Positions 16,358 through 26,087 of a DNA stretch of 64,000 nt are shown here, one piece after another; the stretch's first letter is position 1; the number at the start of each line of letters is the position of its first letter. Below the pieces are notes generated by a model that did not search any database, was not told the origin of the DNA, and saw nothing but the letters and a program-made list of their open reading frames with translations. The stretch is from Nocardia higoensis (GTDB lineage Bacteria > Actinomycetota > Actinomycetes > Mycobacteriales > Mycobacteriaceae). The position numbers were made by a program, and so were the translations under genes. The stretch is from NCBI RefSeq assembly GCF_015477835.1, contig NZ_JADLQN010000004.1:364784-428783 (forward strand), read 5' to 3'.

Positions 16358-17332
16358 GTGAACCGTGAACAACGCGGCGCCCGTCATGTCCCCGTCCTGC
16401 TGCACCGTGCCGACGAATTGCTCGGCCCGGCGCTCACCGAGCCCGGCGCGGTATACGTCGACGCGACACTCGGTTTGGGCGGTCATGCCGAACATTTCCT
16501 GAGCACCTATCCCGAACTCCGTCTGGTCGGCCTCGACCGGGACACCGAGGCGCTGCGCCTGGCCGGCGAACGGCTGGCGCCGTATGCGGACCGGATCACG
16601 TTGGTGCACACCCGATACGACGGCATCGCCGACGCGCTGGTGCAGGCCGGACTCGATCCGGTCGGCTCGGTCAGCGGCATCCTGATGGACCTCGGTGTCT
16701 CCTCGATGCAGCTCGACGAAGCCGAGCGCGGCTTCGCCTACTCGGTGGACGCGCCGCTGGACATGCGCATGGACCCCTCCACCGGGATCACCGCCGCCGA
16801 CGTCCTCAACACCTACAGTCACGGCGATCTCGCCCGGGTGCTGAAGAACTACGGCGAGGAGCGCTTCGCGGGCAAGATCGCTTCCGAGGTGCTGCGCAGG
16901 CGCGCTCAGCGGCCGTTCACCAGCAGCGGTGAACTCGTCGAACTGCTCTACGCGACGATCCCGGCCGCCGCCCGCCGCACCGGCGGGCATCCGGCCAAGC
17001 GCACCTTCCAGGCGCTGCGGGTGGAGGTCAACGGCGAACTCGATTCGCTGCGGGCCGCGCTGCCCGCCGCGCTCGATTCGTTGCGCGTGGGCGGGCGGAT
17101 CGTGATCATGTCCTATCAGTCGCTCGAGGATCGGGTCGTCAAACAGGAACTGGCCGCGCGTACCACCTCCCGCACGCCGGTGGACCTGCCGGTCGAATTG
17201 CCCGGCATGGGACCGGAATTCCGGTTGCTGACCCGCGGCGCGGAGAAGGCGACCGAGCAGGAGATCGAGGAGAACCCGCGCGCCGCGCCGGTGCGGATGC
17301 GGGCGGCCGAGCGGATCGAGAAGTCGTCGTGA
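16358..17332 (+). CDS. rsmH: 16S rRNA m4C1402 methyltransferase RsmH (MraW)
   Basis: The 324-residue SAM-dependent enzyme methylates N4 of C1402 in 16S rRNA. Motifs include the opening RHVPVLLHRADELL, the SAM-binding VDATLGLGGHAEHFL near residues 31-45, LVGLDRDTEAL, and GILMDLGVSSMQLDEAERGF. RTFQALRVEVNGEL and IMSYQSLEDRVVK are present in the C-terminal half. Length fits the family. It starts with GTG after GGAGGTCGAG. It is the second dcw gene and counterpart of Rv2165c. Confidence 0.96.
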   Translation: MNREQRGARHVPVLLHRADELLGPALTEPGAVYVDATLGLGGHAEHFLSTYPELRLVGLDRDTEALRLAGERLAPYADRITLVHTRYDGIADALVQAGLDPVGSVSGILMDLGVSSMQLDEAERGFAYSVDAPLDMRMDPSTGITAADVLNTYSHGDLARVLKNYGEERFAGKIASEVLRRRAQRPFTSSGELVELLYATIPAAARRTGGHPAKRTFQALRVEVNGELDSLRAALPAALDSLRVGGRIVIMSYQSLEDRVVKQELAARTTSRTPVDLPVELPGMGPEFRLLTRGAEKATEQEIEENPRAAPVRMRAAERIEKSS

Positions 17333-17393
17333 GCGGATGGCCGGAACGGACGGGGTGGGGATGTCCATGCGGAGCAGAGGAGGCGACGACGCC

Positions 17394-18296
17394 ATGAGTA
17401 TTCGGACGCGCACGGTTCCTTCGCCGGGTCGTGTCGCCCGCCGGGTGCAGGCCGCCGATCGGGTCAAATCCGGTGCCGCGCAACGTGCCTACGCCAAGCG
17501 GAGGGTGCGCGCCGAGCAGCTCACCGAGACACCGAGGCTGCCCCGCACGACCTCGGCGATGTCGGGGCGGATTCCCTTTGTGGCCGCGATCATCGCGATG
17601 CTCGGCTGTGGTCTGGCGCTGACATTGCTGCTCACCACCCGCGCCGCCGAGGACAGCTACCAGCTCAGTGACGCCAGGCAGCTCAACCGCACACTGGCCG
17701 AGGAACGCGCGGCGCTGCAGCGGGAGGTCGAGGCGGCCGATTCGGCGCCCGAACTGGCCGCGCGCGCCCGCGAACTCGGCATGATCCCGGCCGACGACCC
17801 GGCCCGGCTGCTGATCGCGCCGGACGGCGCGGTGATCGTGGTCGGTACCCCGACCCCGGTTCAGGGCGCGCCCGCGCCGCCGCTGAACACCACGCCCCGT
17901 GATCCGGCGAATCCCGCCGCGCAAGGCGAGCAGGTCGTTCCGTTGACCGCGGCGCTCACCCCCGCCCGTACGCCGGTTCCGGCCGCCGGTGATCGGCAGT
18001 CCACCCCCGCGCAGCCCGCGCCGGCGCCGGCTCCGCCCGCTGATCCCGCCGCGCCCGCCGAGGGGCAGCCCACGCCGCTCGGCACCGATGCTCAGCCCGT
18101 CCCGCCCGTCGAGGGACAGCCCGCGCCGCCGGGGGTGGACGGTCAGCCGGTCCCGCCGGTCGAGGGACAGCCGATCCAAGGTCAGCTGCCCGTCGGCGCG
18201 GTGCCCGCGCCGGTCCCACCGCCCGCTCCGGAGCCGGCCTCCGCGGCGGTGGAGGGGCTTCCCGCGACGCCCGCGCCGGTCGGAGCACTCCGGTGA
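17394..18296 (+). CDS. ftsL: FtsL-like septal protein with a long Pro-rich tail (Rv2164c-like)
   Basis: A 300-residue bitopic protein with a basic cytoplasmic N-terminus of about 55 residues and one membrane helix at about 60-82. A short heptad-type coiled segment follows (LNRTLAEERAALQREVEAAD), then RARELGMIPADDPARL, typical of FtsL. The C-terminal half is Pro/Ala/Gly-rich with PPVEGQP repeats. In the family this protein recruits FtsQ/FtsI-type partners at the septum. The ATG at 17394 is chosen for AGAGGAGG 10 nt upstream. An ATG at 17337 would add 19 residues. It lies between rsmH and ftsI. Confidence 0.85.
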   Translation: MSIRTRTVPSPGRVARRVQAADRVKSGAAQRAYAKRRVRAEQLTETPRLPRTTSAMSGRIPFVAAIIAMLGCGLALTLLLTTRAAEDSYQLSDARQLNRTLAEERAALQREVEAADSAPELAARARELGMIPADDPARLLIAPDGAVIVVGTPTPVQGAPAPPLNTTPRDPANPAAQGEQVVPLTAALTPARTPVPAAGDRQSTPAQPAPAPAPPADPAAPAEGQPTPLGTDAQPVPPVEGQPAPPGVDGQPVPPVEGQPIQGQLPVGAVPAPVPPPAPEPASAAVEGLPATPAPVGALR

Positions 18297-20170
18297 AGCA
18301 GTCCAGGCCCGCACCGCCCCGGCGGCGCGGGCCGTCCACATCCCGACGTGCCGGCACTGCGGGCCTCGATCATCCGATGCGCCTGCGCTTGAGTGTCGGC
18401 CGGATCGTCATGCTGGTCGCGCTCGTGATGGTCGCGCTCCAATTGCTCTGGGTGCAGAGCATTTCCGCGCCGGGGCTCTCCGCGCAGGCCGCCAGTCAGC
18501 GCACCACCCGGCTGATCGACGAAGCCACCCGCGGCCCCATCGTCGATCGCAGCGGTAAATCGCTGGCCTTCACCATCTCGGCCAAGGCCCTGACGTTCCA
18601 GCCGGTGACCGAGCGCGCGAATCTCGCCGCGGCGCGGCAGAAGAACGACAAGGCGCCCGACCCGGAGCAGCGACTGCGCGATATCGCCAGAACGATCCAC
18701 GAGAAGCTCGGCCCCGGCGCGCCGAAGGAGTCCGAGCTGCTCGACAAGCTCAACAGCGACGAGCAGTTCGTGTATCTGGCGCGCGGTGTCGATCCCCGCA
18801 TCGCCACCGAGATCATGGTCGAGTTCCCCGAGGTCGGTTCGGAGCGCCAGGACATCCGGGAGTACCCGGGCGGCTCGCTGGCCGCCAATGTGGTCGGCGC
18901 GACCGGCTGGGACGGGCACGGCCTGATCGGCCTGGAGTCGGCGCTGGACTCGGTGCTCGCGGGCACCGACGGTTCGCACACCTACGATCGCGGCTCCGAC
19001 GGCGCGGTCATCCCGGGCAGCTGGCGCGACAAACAGCCCGCCGTCGACGGCAACCGCGTCGAGCTGACTCTGGACTCGGATCTGCAGTACTACGTGCAGC
19101 AGCAGGTGCAGCTGGCCAAGCAGCGCTCCGGCGCGGCAGGCGCCTCGGCGGTGGTGCTCGACGCCGGGACCGGGCAGGTGCTCGCGATGGCCAACGACAG
19201 CACCTTCAATCCTATGCTGGGATCCAAGGATTGGGCCTCCACCGGGAATCCCTCGGTGAGCGACCCGTTCGAACCAGGCTCGGTGAACAAGATCGTCACC
19301 GCCGCCGCGGCCATCGAGTACGGCCTGACCACACCCGAGGAGGTGCACCAGGTCCCCGGCTCGATCCGGATGTCCGGGGTCACCGTCAGCGACGCCTGGA
19401 GCCACGACGTCGCGCCCTACACGACCACCGGCATCTTCGGTAAGTCGTCGAATGTGGGCACGCTGATGCTGGCCCAGCGGGTGGGTGAGGATCGCTTCGC
19501 CGACATGCTCTTGCGCTTCGGGCTGGGGCAGCGCACCGGCGTCGGCCTGCCGGGCGAGACCGCGGGGCAGGTGCCCGCCAGGGATCAGTGGTCCGGCGGC
19601 ACGTTCGCGAATCTGCCCATCGGCCAGGGCCTGTCGATGTCGACACTGCAGATGACCGGGATGTTCCAGGCCATCGCCAACGACGGCGTGCGCATCCCGC
19701 CGCGCATCGTGAAGTCCATCGTCGCGCCGGACGGCTCCCGCACCGACGAACCGCAGCCCGAGGGCGTGCGGGTGGTCGGCGAGGAGACCGCGCGCACGCT
19801 GCGCACCATGTTCCAGTCGGTCACCCAGCACGATCCGGCCGACCCCGATCAGAACGGCACCGGCATGCAGGCCGCGGTGGAGGGCTACCCGATCGCGGGC
19901 AAGACCGGGACCGCGCAGCAGATCGATCCGCGATGCCAGTGTTACTCGACGTCGAGCTACTGGATCACCTTCGCGGGGATGGCCCCGGCCGACGATCCCC
20001 GCTATGTGATCGGGTTGATGCTGGACAATCCGCAGCGCAGTTCCGACGGCAGCGGCGGGCAGTCGGCGGCGCCGTTGTTCCATTCCATCGCTTCCTGGGC
20101 GCTGCAGCGCGACCGTATTCCGCCCAGCGCGGAGCCGTCCGGAAAGTTCGTGTTGCAGGCCGGTGCGTAG
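18293..20170 (+). CDS. ftsI: Septal peptidoglycan transpeptidase FtsI (PBP3 / PbpB)
   Basis: A 625-residue class B penicillin-binding protein. It has a basic N-terminus, one membrane helix near residues 37-55, a dimerisation domain and a C-terminal transpeptidase. Active-site motifs are SVNK with Ser330, SSN at 385-387 and KTG at 537-539. It cross-links septal peptidoglycan with FtsW. The GTG overlaps the ftsL-like stop (GTGA), so the genes are translationally coupled. It is the counterpart of Rv2163c PbpB. No PE_PGRS gene follows, unlike in M. tuberculosis. Confidence 0.96.
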   Translation: MKQSRPAPPRRRGPSTSRRAGTAGLDHPMRLRLSVGRIVMLVALVMVALQLLWVQSISAPGLSAQAASQRTTRLIDEATRGPIVDRSGKSLAFTISAKALTFQPVTERANLAAARQKNDKAPDPEQRLRDIARTIHEKLGPGAPKESELLDKLNSDEQFVYLARGVDPRIATEIMVEFPEVGSERQDIREYPGGSLAANVVGATGWDGHGLIGLESALDSVLAGTDGSHTYDRGSDGAVIPGSWRDKQPAVDGNRVELTLDSDLQYYVQQQVQLAKQRSGAAGASAVVLDAGTGQVLAMANDSTFNPMLGSKDWASTGNPSVSDPFEPGSVNKIVTAAAAIEYGLTTPEEVHQVPGSIRMSGVTVSDAWSHDVAPYTTTGIFGKSSNVGTLMLAQRVGEDRFADMLLRFGLGQRTGVGLPGETAGQVPARDQWSGGTFANLPIGQGLSMSTLQMTGMFQAIANDGVRIPPRIVKSIVAPDGSRTDEPQPEGVRVVGEETARTLRTMFQSVTQHDPADPDQNGTGMQAAVEGYPIAGKTGTAQQIDPRCQCYSTSSYWITFAGMAPADDPRYVIGLMLDNPQRSSDGSGGQSAAPLFHSIASWALQRDRIPPSAEPSGKFVLQAGA

Positions 20171-20318
20171 CGGTTCCGGGCGGACTCGGCCGTGGTCGCG
20201 GGGGTGCGTGCGGCGGGAAGGCCGAGCCACGTTGCCCGTCGATGTGCGCACGTCGGTAACCTGACTTGCCGCCACCTTCGCGGTGTCCGCTGAATCCGCC
20301 CCCTCGGAGAGGAGCAAG

Positions 20319-21911
20319 GTGCCCCAGCAGTCCAGCCAGCCCGTACTGCGGCCGATCGATCCACCGACGACGCCGCTGTCCACGGTGCTGGCGCTGACCG
20401 GCGCCGAACCGGCCACGCCCGGCGTGCCGGTCGACGATGTGAGTGTCACCGGTATCGAGCAACGCTCCGACGCGGTGCTACCCGGCGACCTGTTCGCGGC
20501 GCTGCCCGGCTCGCGCGCGCACGGCGCCCGGTTCGCCCGTGCGGCCGTGGAGCGCGGCGCGGTGGCGGTGTTCACCGATGCCGACGGCGCCGCGCGGATC
20601 GGCGAACTGCCGGTGCCGGTGCTGGTGCGCGAGCGCCCGCGCGAGGTGCTCGGCGAACTGTCCGCCGCGGTGTACGGGCACCCCTCGCGCGAGCTGCGAC
20701 TGGTGGGGATCACCGGCACCTCGGGCAAGACCACCACCTCGTACCTGGTGGAGGCCGCGCTGGCCGCCTCGGGCCTGTCCACGGCGTTGATCGGCACCAT
20801 CGAGACCCGCATCGGCGGATCGCGGGTGCCCAGCGCGCTCACCACGCCGGAGGCTCCGCAGCTGCACGCGATGTTCGCACTGATGGTCGAGCAGGGCGTG
20901 CAGGCGGTCGTGATGGAGGTGTCCAGTCACGCGCTGGCACTGGGTCGCGTCGACGGCGTGCGCTTCGATGTGGGCGCGTTCACCAACCTCTCCCAGGACC
21001 ACCTGGATTTCCACGCCGACTTCGAGGACTACTTCGCGGCCAAGCGCAAGTTGTTCGAGGCGTCTTCGCCGGTGGCCGCACGCACGGCGGTGATCTGCGT
21101 CGACGACGCGTGGGGCAGGCGGCTGGCCGACAGCCTCCCCGCCCCGGTGCGGGTCGCGGCGGCGGGCGAGGTCACCGGCGCCGCCGATTGGCGGGTCGTG
21201 GGTCCGGTGCGCACGCAAGGCGGCGGACAGGAGTTCACCGCGAGCGGGCCCGCGGGCGAGTTCGCGATGCGGCTGCGGCTGCCCGGCCGCTACAACGTCG
21301 CCAACGGGTTGCTCGCCTTGGCCGTGTGCGCGGCCGCGGGCGTCGATCCGGCGGTTGCCGCGCCCGCGCTGGGCGAGGTGGATGTGCCCGGCCGGATGCA
21401 GCGGGTCGAGGCGGGGCAGGACTTCCTGGCCGTGGTCGACTACGCGCACAAGCCCGCGGCTCTGGAATCGGTCATCGCCACCCTGCGCGAGCACCTGGCC
21501 GCCGGTGATCCGGCCGCGCCGGGCAGGCTGGCCGTGGTCGTCGGCGCGGGCGGGGACCGGGACGCGGGCAAGCGCGCGCTGATGGGCTCGGCGGGCGCGC
21601 GTGGGGCGGATCTGCTCGTCATCACCGACGACAATCCCCGCACCGAGGATCCGGCCGCCATCCGCGCCGCGCTGCGCGCCGGTGCGCTCGACGTGCCCGC
21701 ACAGGTGCGCGGTGAGGTGCTCGAGATCGGCGACCGCGCCGAGGCGATCGAGGCCGCCGTACGCTGGGCGCGCCGTGGTGACGTGGTGCTGGTCGCGGGC
21801 AAGGGGCACGAGGCGGGGCAGGAGATCGACGGGGTGAAGCACCCGTTCGACGACCGCGAGGTGCTGGCGGCGGCCCTGGCGCGCAAGACGGGCGCGGAGG
21901 CGCGCACGTGA
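20319..21911 (+). CDS. murE: UDP-MurNAc-tripeptide synthetase (meso-DAP adding) MurE
   Basis: The 530-residue Mur ligase adds meso-diaminopimelate to UDP-MurNAc-L-Ala-D-Glu. The ATP loop is ITGTSGKTTTSYL, and DNPR (in VITDDNPRTEDP) marks specificity for meso-DAP rather than lysine. VSSHALALGRVDG and DYAHKPAALE are also typical. The GTG at 20319 follows GGAGAGGAG directly; a GTG at 20283 would add 12 residues but lacks such a site. A 148-bp gap after ftsI, with a weak TTGCCC/TAACCT pair at 20232-20262, could carry an internal promoter. Confidence 0.96.
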   Translation: MPQQSSQPVLRPIDPPTTPLSTVLALTGAEPATPGVPVDDVSVTGIEQRSDAVLPGDLFAALPGSRAHGARFARAAVERGAVAVFTDADGAARIGELPVPVLVRERPREVLGELSAAVYGHPSRELRLVGITGTSGKTTTSYLVEAALAASGLSTALIGTIETRIGGSRVPSALTTPEAPQLHAMFALMVEQGVQAVVMEVSSHALALGRVDGVRFDVGAFTNLSQDHLDFHADFEDYFAAKRKLFEASSPVAARTAVICVDDAWGRRLADSLPAPVRVAAAGEVTGAADWRVVGPVRTQGGGQEFTASGPAGEFAMRLRLPGRYNVANGLLALAVCAAAGVDPAVAAPALGEVDVPGRMQRVEAGQDFLAVVDYAHKPAALESVIATLREHLAAGDPAAPGRLAVVVGAGGDRDAGKRALMGSAGARGADLLVITDDNPRTEDPAAIRAALRAGALDVPAQVRGEVLEIGDRAEAIEAAVRWARRGDVVLVAGKGHEAGQEIDGVKHPFDDREVLAAALARKTGAEART

Positions 21912-21966
21912 ACGGTGGAGCGATACAGCATGTTCGGCACGATGGGCGCGACAGCCGCCCGGGAGA

Positions 21967-21989
21967 TGCCCGTCCGTATCGGACGGGCA
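21967..21989 (+). terminator. Strong hairpin between murE and murF
   Basis: A perfect 10-bp stem (TGCCCGTCCG with CGGACGGGCA) has a 3-nt loop TAT and lies in the 97-bp murE-murF gap, just before the murF ribosome site GGAGGA at 21991-21996. It lacks a T-run. It may be an attenuator, or it may affect murF translation. Confidence 0.45.
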
Positions 21990-22008
21990 CGGAGGACTTG
22001 ACGGTTTC

Positions 22009-23508
22009 ATGATCGAGATGACACTGCGGGAGATCGCGGAGGTCGTGGGCGGCACGCTGCACGACGTCGCAGACCCGGAGGTGCGGGTGACCGGCGCGGC
22101 CGAATTCGATTCGCGCCGTATCGGCGGCGGGGATCTGTTCCTGGCGCTGCCGGGTGAACGGGCCGACGGACACGACTTCGCACGCGATGCCGTCGCCGCG
22201 GGTGCGGCGGCGGTGCTCGCCGCGCGACCGGTCGGGGTGCCCGCGGTCGTGGTGGCGCCGAGCCCGGGCACGGTGCCCGTGGGTTCGCTCGCGGTCGCCC
22301 ACGACCCGGACGGCTCCGGCGCCGCGGTGCTGGCCGCGCTGGCCGCGCTGGCCCGGTACAGCGTCGAAAAGCTGACCGCCGCAGGCGGCCTGGACGTGGT
22401 CGGGGTGACCGGTTCGTCCGGCAAGACCTCCACCAAGGATCTGCTGGCCGCGGTGCTCGCGCCGCTCGGGCCGGTGATCGCCCCGCCCGGATCGTTCAAC
22501 AACGAACTCGGTCACCCCTGGACGGCCCTGCGTGCCGGATCGGGTACCCGGTTCCTGGTACTGGAGCTGTCCGCGCGCGGTCCCGGCCACATCGCCGCGC
22601 TGGCGCGGGTCGCGCCGCCGCGCATCGGCGTGGTGCTCAACGTCGGCACCGCCCACCTCGGCGAGTTCGGCAGCCGCGAGGCCATCGCCCGCACCAAGGG
22701 CGAACTGGTCGAGGCACTCCCCGAACACGGTCTCGCGGTGCTCAACGCCGACGATCCGCAGGTGGCCGCGATGGCCGAGCGCACGAAGGCCAGGGTGGTC
22801 ACCTTCGGTCAGGCCGCGGGTGCGGACTTCCGGGCGAGCGAAGTGAGTCTCGACTCCGAGGCGCGCGCGTCCTTCACCATGCACACCCCGGCCGGGTCCA
22901 CGCCGATCCGGCTGGCCGTGCACGGCGAACACCAGGTCGGCAACGCGCTGGCCGCCGCTGCCGTGGCCGCCGAATGCGGCGCCGACCTCGACACCATCGC
23001 CGCGGCCCTGACCGGCGCCCGGGCGGCCTCGGAGCGCCGGATGGACGTGCGCACCACCCCCGAGGGCGTGACGGTGGTCAACGACTCCTACAACGCCAAC
23101 CCCGATTCGGTCCGCGCCGCGCTCAAGGCGCTGGTGACGATGGCCAGGGCAGGCGACACCCCGCGCCGCAGCTGGGCGGTGCTCGGCGAGATGGGCGAAC
23201 TGGGCGAGGAATCGGTGGTCGAGCACGACGCCATCGGCAGGCTCGCGGTGCGCCTGGATGTCGACCGGCTGGTCGTCGTCGGTACCGGACGACCCTCCCG
23301 GGGAATGCACCAGGGCGCGGTGATGGAAGGCTCGTGGGGCGAGGAGTCGGTGCTGGTGCCCGACATCGACGCCGCGCTGGCCCTGCTCGACGACGAAGTC
23401 GAGCCGGGTGACGTGGTGCTGGTGAAGGCATCGAAGTCGGTGGGCCTGTGGCGGGTCGCCGAGCATCTGACCCGCGGGGCGGGCAGCGACACGGAGGCAG
23501 CGCAGTGA
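22009..23508 (+). CDS. murF: UDP-MurNAc-tripeptide--D-alanyl-D-alanine ligase MurF
   Basis: A 499-residue Mur ligase that adds D-Ala-D-Ala, completing the cytoplasmic pentapeptide precursor. It has the N-terminal substrate domain, the ATP loop VTGSSGKTSTKDLL, the NNELGHPWTAL segment characteristic of MurF, and VVNDSYNANPDSVRAAL in the C-terminal domain. The ATG follows GGAGGA at 12 nt, with ATG 22018 as a near alternative. The stop overlaps the mraY start. Counterpart of Rv2157c. Confidence 0.96.
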   Translation: MIEMTLREIAEVVGGTLHDVADPEVRVTGAAEFDSRRIGGGDLFLALPGERADGHDFARDAVAAGAAAVLAARPVGVPAVVVAPSPGTVPVGSLAVAHDPDGSGAAVLAALAALARYSVEKLTAAGGLDVVGVTGSSGKTSTKDLLAAVLAPLGPVIAPPGSFNNELGHPWTALRAGSGTRFLVLELSARGPGHIAALARVAPPRIGVVLNVGTAHLGEFGSREAIARTKGELVEALPEHGLAVLNADDPQVAAMAERTKARVVTFGQAAGADFRASEVSLDSEARASFTMHTPAGSTPIRLAVHGEHQVGNALAAAAVAAECGADLDTIAAALTGARAASERRMDVRTTPEGVTVVNDSYNANPDSVRAALKALVTMARAGDTPRRSWAVLGEMGELGEESVVEHDAIGRLAVRLDVDRLVVVGTGRPSRGMHQGAVMEGSWGEESVLVPDIDAALALLDDEVEPGDVVLVKASKSVGLWRVAEHLTRGAGSDTEAAQ

Positions 23509-24581
23509 GACAGATCCTATTCGCGGCGGCGATCGCGCTGACGGTGTCGATTCTGTTGACTCCGTTGCTGATCAAGTTCTTCGCCAAACAGGGCTTCGGA
23601 CAGGAGATCCGGGTCGACGGGCCGGCCAGCCACCAGGCCAAGCGCGGCACCCCGACCATGGGCGGCGTCGCGATTCTCATCGGTATGTGGGCCGGTTATC
23701 TCGGCTCGCACCTGATCGGCATCGGCTACGACGCCGAGGGACCTTCGGCCTCGGCGCTGCTGGTGCTCGGCCTGGCGACGGCGCTGGGCGCGGTCGGCTT
23801 CCTCGACGATTTCATCAAGCTGCGCAAGGGCCGCAATCTCGGTCTCACCGCCGCGGGCAAGTACATCGGTCAGCTCAGCGCCGCCGTCGTGTTCGGCATC
23901 CTGGCACTGCAGTTCAAGGGCGAGAACGGACTCACCCCCGCCAGCACCCACCTGTCCTACGTCCGCGACATCACCACCGTGTCGATGGGCGTGATCGTGT
24001 TCCTGGCCTTCGTCAGTCTGGTCGTGGTCGCCTGGTCGAACGCGGTCAACCTGACCGACGGCCTGGACGGCCTGGCCGCGGGGTCGATGAGCCTGGTGCT
24101 CGGCGGCTACGTGATCATCACCTTCTGGCAGTACTACCACGCCTGCGCGATCAAGCCGGAAGCCGGTTGTTACAACGTGCGCGATCCGCTGGACCTGGCG
24201 CTGGTGTGCGCGGCGGGCACCGCGGCCTGCATCGGATTCCTCTGGTGGAACGCGGCTCCGGCCAAGATCTTCATGGGCGACACCGGTTCGCTCGCGCTCG
24301 GCGGTCTGCTCGCCGGTCTGTCCATCACCACCCGCACCGAGCTGCTGATGGTCGTGATCGGCGCGCTGTTCGTCGCCGAGGCCGCCTCGGTGGTGCTGCA
24401 GGTGGCGGTGTTCCGCACCACGCGCAACCGGTTGTTCAAGATGGCGCCGTTCCACCACCACTTCGAACTCAGCAAGTGGGCGGAAACGACGGTCATCATT
24501 CGGTTCTGGCTGCTGGCCGCGATGGCCTCGGCGGTCGGACTCGGTCTGTTCTACAGCGAATACCTCTCCGCGGTCGGGTGA
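23505..24581 (+). CDS. mraY: Phospho-MurNAc-pentapeptide translocase MraY (MurX)
   Basis: The 358-residue enzyme has about ten membrane helices and transfers phospho-MurNAc-pentapeptide to decaprenyl phosphate, forming lipid I at the inner face of the membrane. Signature motifs are GTPTMGGVAIL, the FLDDFIKLRKGRNLGL aspartates, NAVNLTDGLDGLA, FMGDTGSLALGG and the histidine cluster PFHHHFEL. The GTG overlaps the murF stop (GTGA). Length equals that of mycobacterial MurX. Confidence 0.97.
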   Translation: MRQILFAAAIALTVSILLTPLLIKFFAKQGFGQEIRVDGPASHQAKRGTPTMGGVAILIGMWAGYLGSHLIGIGYDAEGPSASALLVLGLATALGAVGFLDDFIKLRKGRNLGLTAAGKYIGQLSAAVVFGILALQFKGENGLTPASTHLSYVRDITTVSMGVIVFLAFVSLVVVAWSNAVNLTDGLDGLAAGSMSLVLGGYVIITFWQYYHACAIKPEAGCYNVRDPLDLALVCAAGTAACIGFLWWNAAPAKIFMGDTGSLALGGLLAGLSITTRTELLMVVIGALFVAEAASVVLQVAVFRTTRNRLFKMAPFHHHFELSKWAETTVIIRFWLLAAMASAVGLGLFYSEYLSAVG

Positions 24582-24587
24582 TCCAGG

Positions 24588-26087
24588 ATGGTCGAACATT
24601 CTCCGCGGGCCCTGCGCTCACCCGGGCCCATGCTGGAATTTCTGCGTGGCCGTGACGTTCTCGTCGCAGGCTGGGGCGTGTCGGGACGCTCGCTGGTCGA
24701 GCCGTTGCGCGACATCGGGGCCCACCCGGTGGTCACCGACAGCGGCGCGGCCGCCTTGGCCGAAGCCGCCGGGCTGGGGCTGGAAGTCGCCACCGCGGTC
24801 GAGCTGGAGACGGCCGACCTGAGCCGGTTCGCGCTGGTCATCACCAGCCCGGGCTGGCGGCCGGACTCACCGGTGCTGGTCTCGGCGGTCACCGAGGGCA
24901 TCCCGGTCTGGGGCGATGTCGAATTCGCCTGGTGGGTCGATCAGGCCCGCATCTACGGCCCGGTGCGCAAGTGGCTGGTGGTCACCGGAACCAACGGCAA
25001 GACCACCACCACCCAGATGACCCACTCGATCCTGCGCGCGGCCGGCATTCCCAGCGTGGCCTGCGGCAATATCGGGCTGCCGATCCTGGACGCGCTGCGC
25101 CGCAATCCCGGTCCGCAGGTGCTCGCGGTCGAACTGTCCTCGTTCCAGCTGCACTGGGCGCCCTCGGTGCGCCCGGAAGCGGGCGTGGTGCTCAATGTCG
25201 CCGAAGACCATCTCGACTGGCACGGCGGGCTCGACGCCTACGCCGCCGCCAAATCCAGGGCGCTGGTCGGGCGGGTCGGCGTGGTCGGCCTGGACGATCC
25301 GGTCGCGGCCTCGCTGGCCCGGCGCTCCAAGGCCAAGCGCACCGTCGGCTTCCGGGTCGGCGTGCCCGCCGACGGTGAACTCGGCGTGGTCGACGGCAAA
25401 CTGCTCGACCGTGCCTTCACCAAAGCCGCCATCCTGGCCGAGGTCGGCGACATCAGCCCGCCCGGGCCCGCCGGGGTGGCCGACGCGCTCGCCGCGTCCG
25501 CGCTGACCAGGGCGATCGACGTGGCGCCGCAATTCGTCAAGGAAGGCCTGCAGGAGCACAAGGTGGGCCCGCACCGGTCGGCGTTCGTGCGCGAACTCGG
25601 CGGCGTCGAGTTCGTCGACGACTCCAAGGCCACCAACCCGCACGCGGCGCGCTCGTCGATCCTGGCGCACCAGAGCGTCATCTGGATCGCGGGCGGGCTG
25701 CTCAAGGGCGCGGGCGTCGAGGACCTGATCGAAGAGGTCGCCGAACACCTCGTCGCCGCCGTGCTCATCGGCGCGGACGCGCCGGTGATCGCCGACGCGC
25801 TCGCGCGACACGCGCCCGAAGTCCCCGTCGTCGAGGTCCGCGCGGGTGACGATGCTGGCATGGCCGACGACCCGAACCGATCGCACCCCCACCGATCGAG
25901 CGAGGCCGACGCCGTGATGGCGCGCGCCGTGCGCACGGCCGCCGGGTTCGCCCGCAGCGGTGACACCGTGCTGCTGGCGCCGGCCGCCGCCTCGCTGGAC
26001 ATGTTCGCCGACTACACCCATCGCGGACGCAGCTTCGCCGGTGCGGTGCACGCGCTGGAAGACGGTGACCTCGGGCGGCAGCCGTGA
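24588..26087 (+). CDS. murD: UDP-MurNAc-L-alanine--D-glutamate ligase MurD
   Basis: A 499-residue Mur ligase that adds D-glutamate. It has an N-terminal nucleotide-fold domain (VLVAGWGVSGRSL), the ATP loop VTGTNGKTTTTQM, ELSSFQLHW, the NVAEDHLDWHG motif and FVDDSKATNPHAA in the C-terminal domain, followed by LLAPAAASLDMFADYTHRG. The ATG lies 6 bp after the mraY stop. Compared with E. coli MurD, residues 425-455 include a charged insert rich in Asp, Arg and His. The stop overlaps ftsW. Counterpart of Rv2155c. Confidence 0.96.
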   Translation: MVEHSPRALRSPGPMLEFLRGRDVLVAGWGVSGRSLVEPLRDIGAHPVVTDSGAAALAEAAGLGLEVATAVELETADLSRFALVITSPGWRPDSPVLVSAVTEGIPVWGDVEFAWWVDQARIYGPVRKWLVVTGTNGKTTTTQMTHSILRAAGIPSVACGNIGLPILDALRRNPGPQVLAVELSSFQLHWAPSVRPEAGVVLNVAEDHLDWHGGLDAYAAAKSRALVGRVGVVGLDDPVAASLARRSKAKRTVGFRVGVPADGELGVVDGKLLDRAFTKAAILAEVGDISPPGPAGVADALAASALTRAIDVAPQFVKEGLQEHKVGPHRSAFVRELGGVEFVDDSKATNPHAARSSILAHQSVIWIAGGLLKGAGVEDLIEEVAEHLVAAVLIGADAPVIADALARHAPEVPVVEVRAGDDAGMADDPNRSHPHRSSEADAVMARAVRTAAGFARSGDTVLLAPAAASLDMFADYTHRGRSFAGAVHALEDGDLGRQP

